Shown: in pieces, positions 34,626 through 34,759 of the stretch
Layout: each line of letters starts with the position of its first letter
Position numbering within the stretch: the first letter of the stretch is position 1
NCBI RefSeq assembly: GCF_000601455.1
Contig: NZ_AZQP01000033.1
Coordinates: forward strand, 1-34,759
Origin: Fervidicella metallireducens AeB
GTDB lineage: Bacteria; Bacillota; Clostridia; Clostridiales; Caloramatoraceae
Length of the DNA: 34,759 nucleotides
Reading direction: 5' to 3'
Translations under genes and position numbers: made by a program
Notes under the pieces: generated by a model
Seen by the model: the letters and a program-made list of their open reading frames with translations, nothing else
What the model was told of the DNA's origin: nothing
The model's database searches: none

Positions 34626-34679
34626 TTGACATAATTATTTAATGGTGTATAATAATATATGTCGCTGATGAACGGCGAC
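34626..34679 (+). promoter_or_regulatory. Strong promoter 1 with start-proximal stem-loop
   Basis: Consensus TTGACA (34626-34631) and TATAAT (34648-34653) are 16 bases apart. The RNA would start near 34660 and open with a GTCGC/GCGAC hairpin (34661-34665 with 34675-34679). The same pattern repeats 76 bases on. The 34469-34625 stretch holds nothing I can name. Confidence 0.8.
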
Positions 34680-34701
34680 GAAAAAATAATTAAAAAAACA
34701 G

Positions 34702-34759
34702 TTGACACACGATAAAGAGTGTGATAACATAGTAAATGTCGTTAGTGATGACGGCGATT
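34702..34759 (+). promoter_or_regulatory. Strong promoter 2 with related stem-loop, running to the window edge
   Basis: TTGACA (34702-34707) with a weaker -10, TAACAT (34725-34730), 17 bases on. It is followed by GTCGT at 34738-34742, which can pair with ACGGC at 34751-34755, similar to the hairpin behind promoter 1. Tandem promoters with such repeated stem-loops are what I expect ahead of a clostridial rRNA operon, which would lie just outside the window. Confidence 0.65.

Overview
The window is AT-rich, gene-dense DNA from a spore-forming, low-GC Firmicute, most likely an anaerobic member of the Clostridia. The reasons are spoIIE, the spoIIE-tilS-hpt-ftsH gene order, strong AGGAGG-type ribosome binding sites, TTG/GTG starts, TGnTATAAT extended -10 promoters, and a cobalamin- and biotin-dependent, Na+-pumping propionate pathway. 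The species cannot be named from sequence alone. Every protein gene in the window is on the + strand; only a transposase relic lies on the - strand.

Layout. 1-2831 is an accessory segment: the 3' part of a Y1 (HUH) REP-associated-type transposase, a CsoR/RcnR-family metal sensor with its operator, an EamA-type transporter with a 24-histidine tail, and a second, broken HUH transposase fragment that abuts the transporter stop codon. 2832-6546 is a TetR regulator plus an RND efflux pump with no adaptor gene in view. 6767-7633 is a family 2 glycosyltransferase. 7997-14365 is the core block spoIIE, tilS, hpt, ftsH; here tilS seems to have lost its first dozen codons to a one-base change in an A run. 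14422-17962 holds an FlK-like thioesterase, a small lipoprotein, a secreted coiled-coil protein and an OmpR/HisKA two-component pair. 18082-18838 is a TPP riboswitch controlling the thiamine transporter thiT.

19215-27371 is the metabolic centrepiece. It encodes split methylmalonyl-CoA mutase (large and B12 subunits), the MeaB G-protein chaperone, methylmalonyl-CoA epimerase, all parts of a sodium-pumping methylmalonyl-CoA decarboxylase (A, D, C, B), and then the biotin ligase/repressor BirA. Together they convert succinyl-CoA to propionyl-CoA, with decarboxylation coupled to Na+ export. BirA would biotinylate the MmdC carrier. The D subunit carries two tandem copies of a short module at the place where Veillonella has the separate epsilon gene.

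27559-34146 is mostly housekeeping: type III pantothenate kinase, DusB, GreA and LysS. Between dusB and greA sits a tightly packed, uncharacterised trio: a helix-turn-helix protein and two proteins with possible dinucleotide-binding folds. The window ends with tRNA-Asn, a terminator, and two tandem TTGACA promoters followed by related stem-loops. That arrangement suggests an rRNA operon starts just past the right edge.
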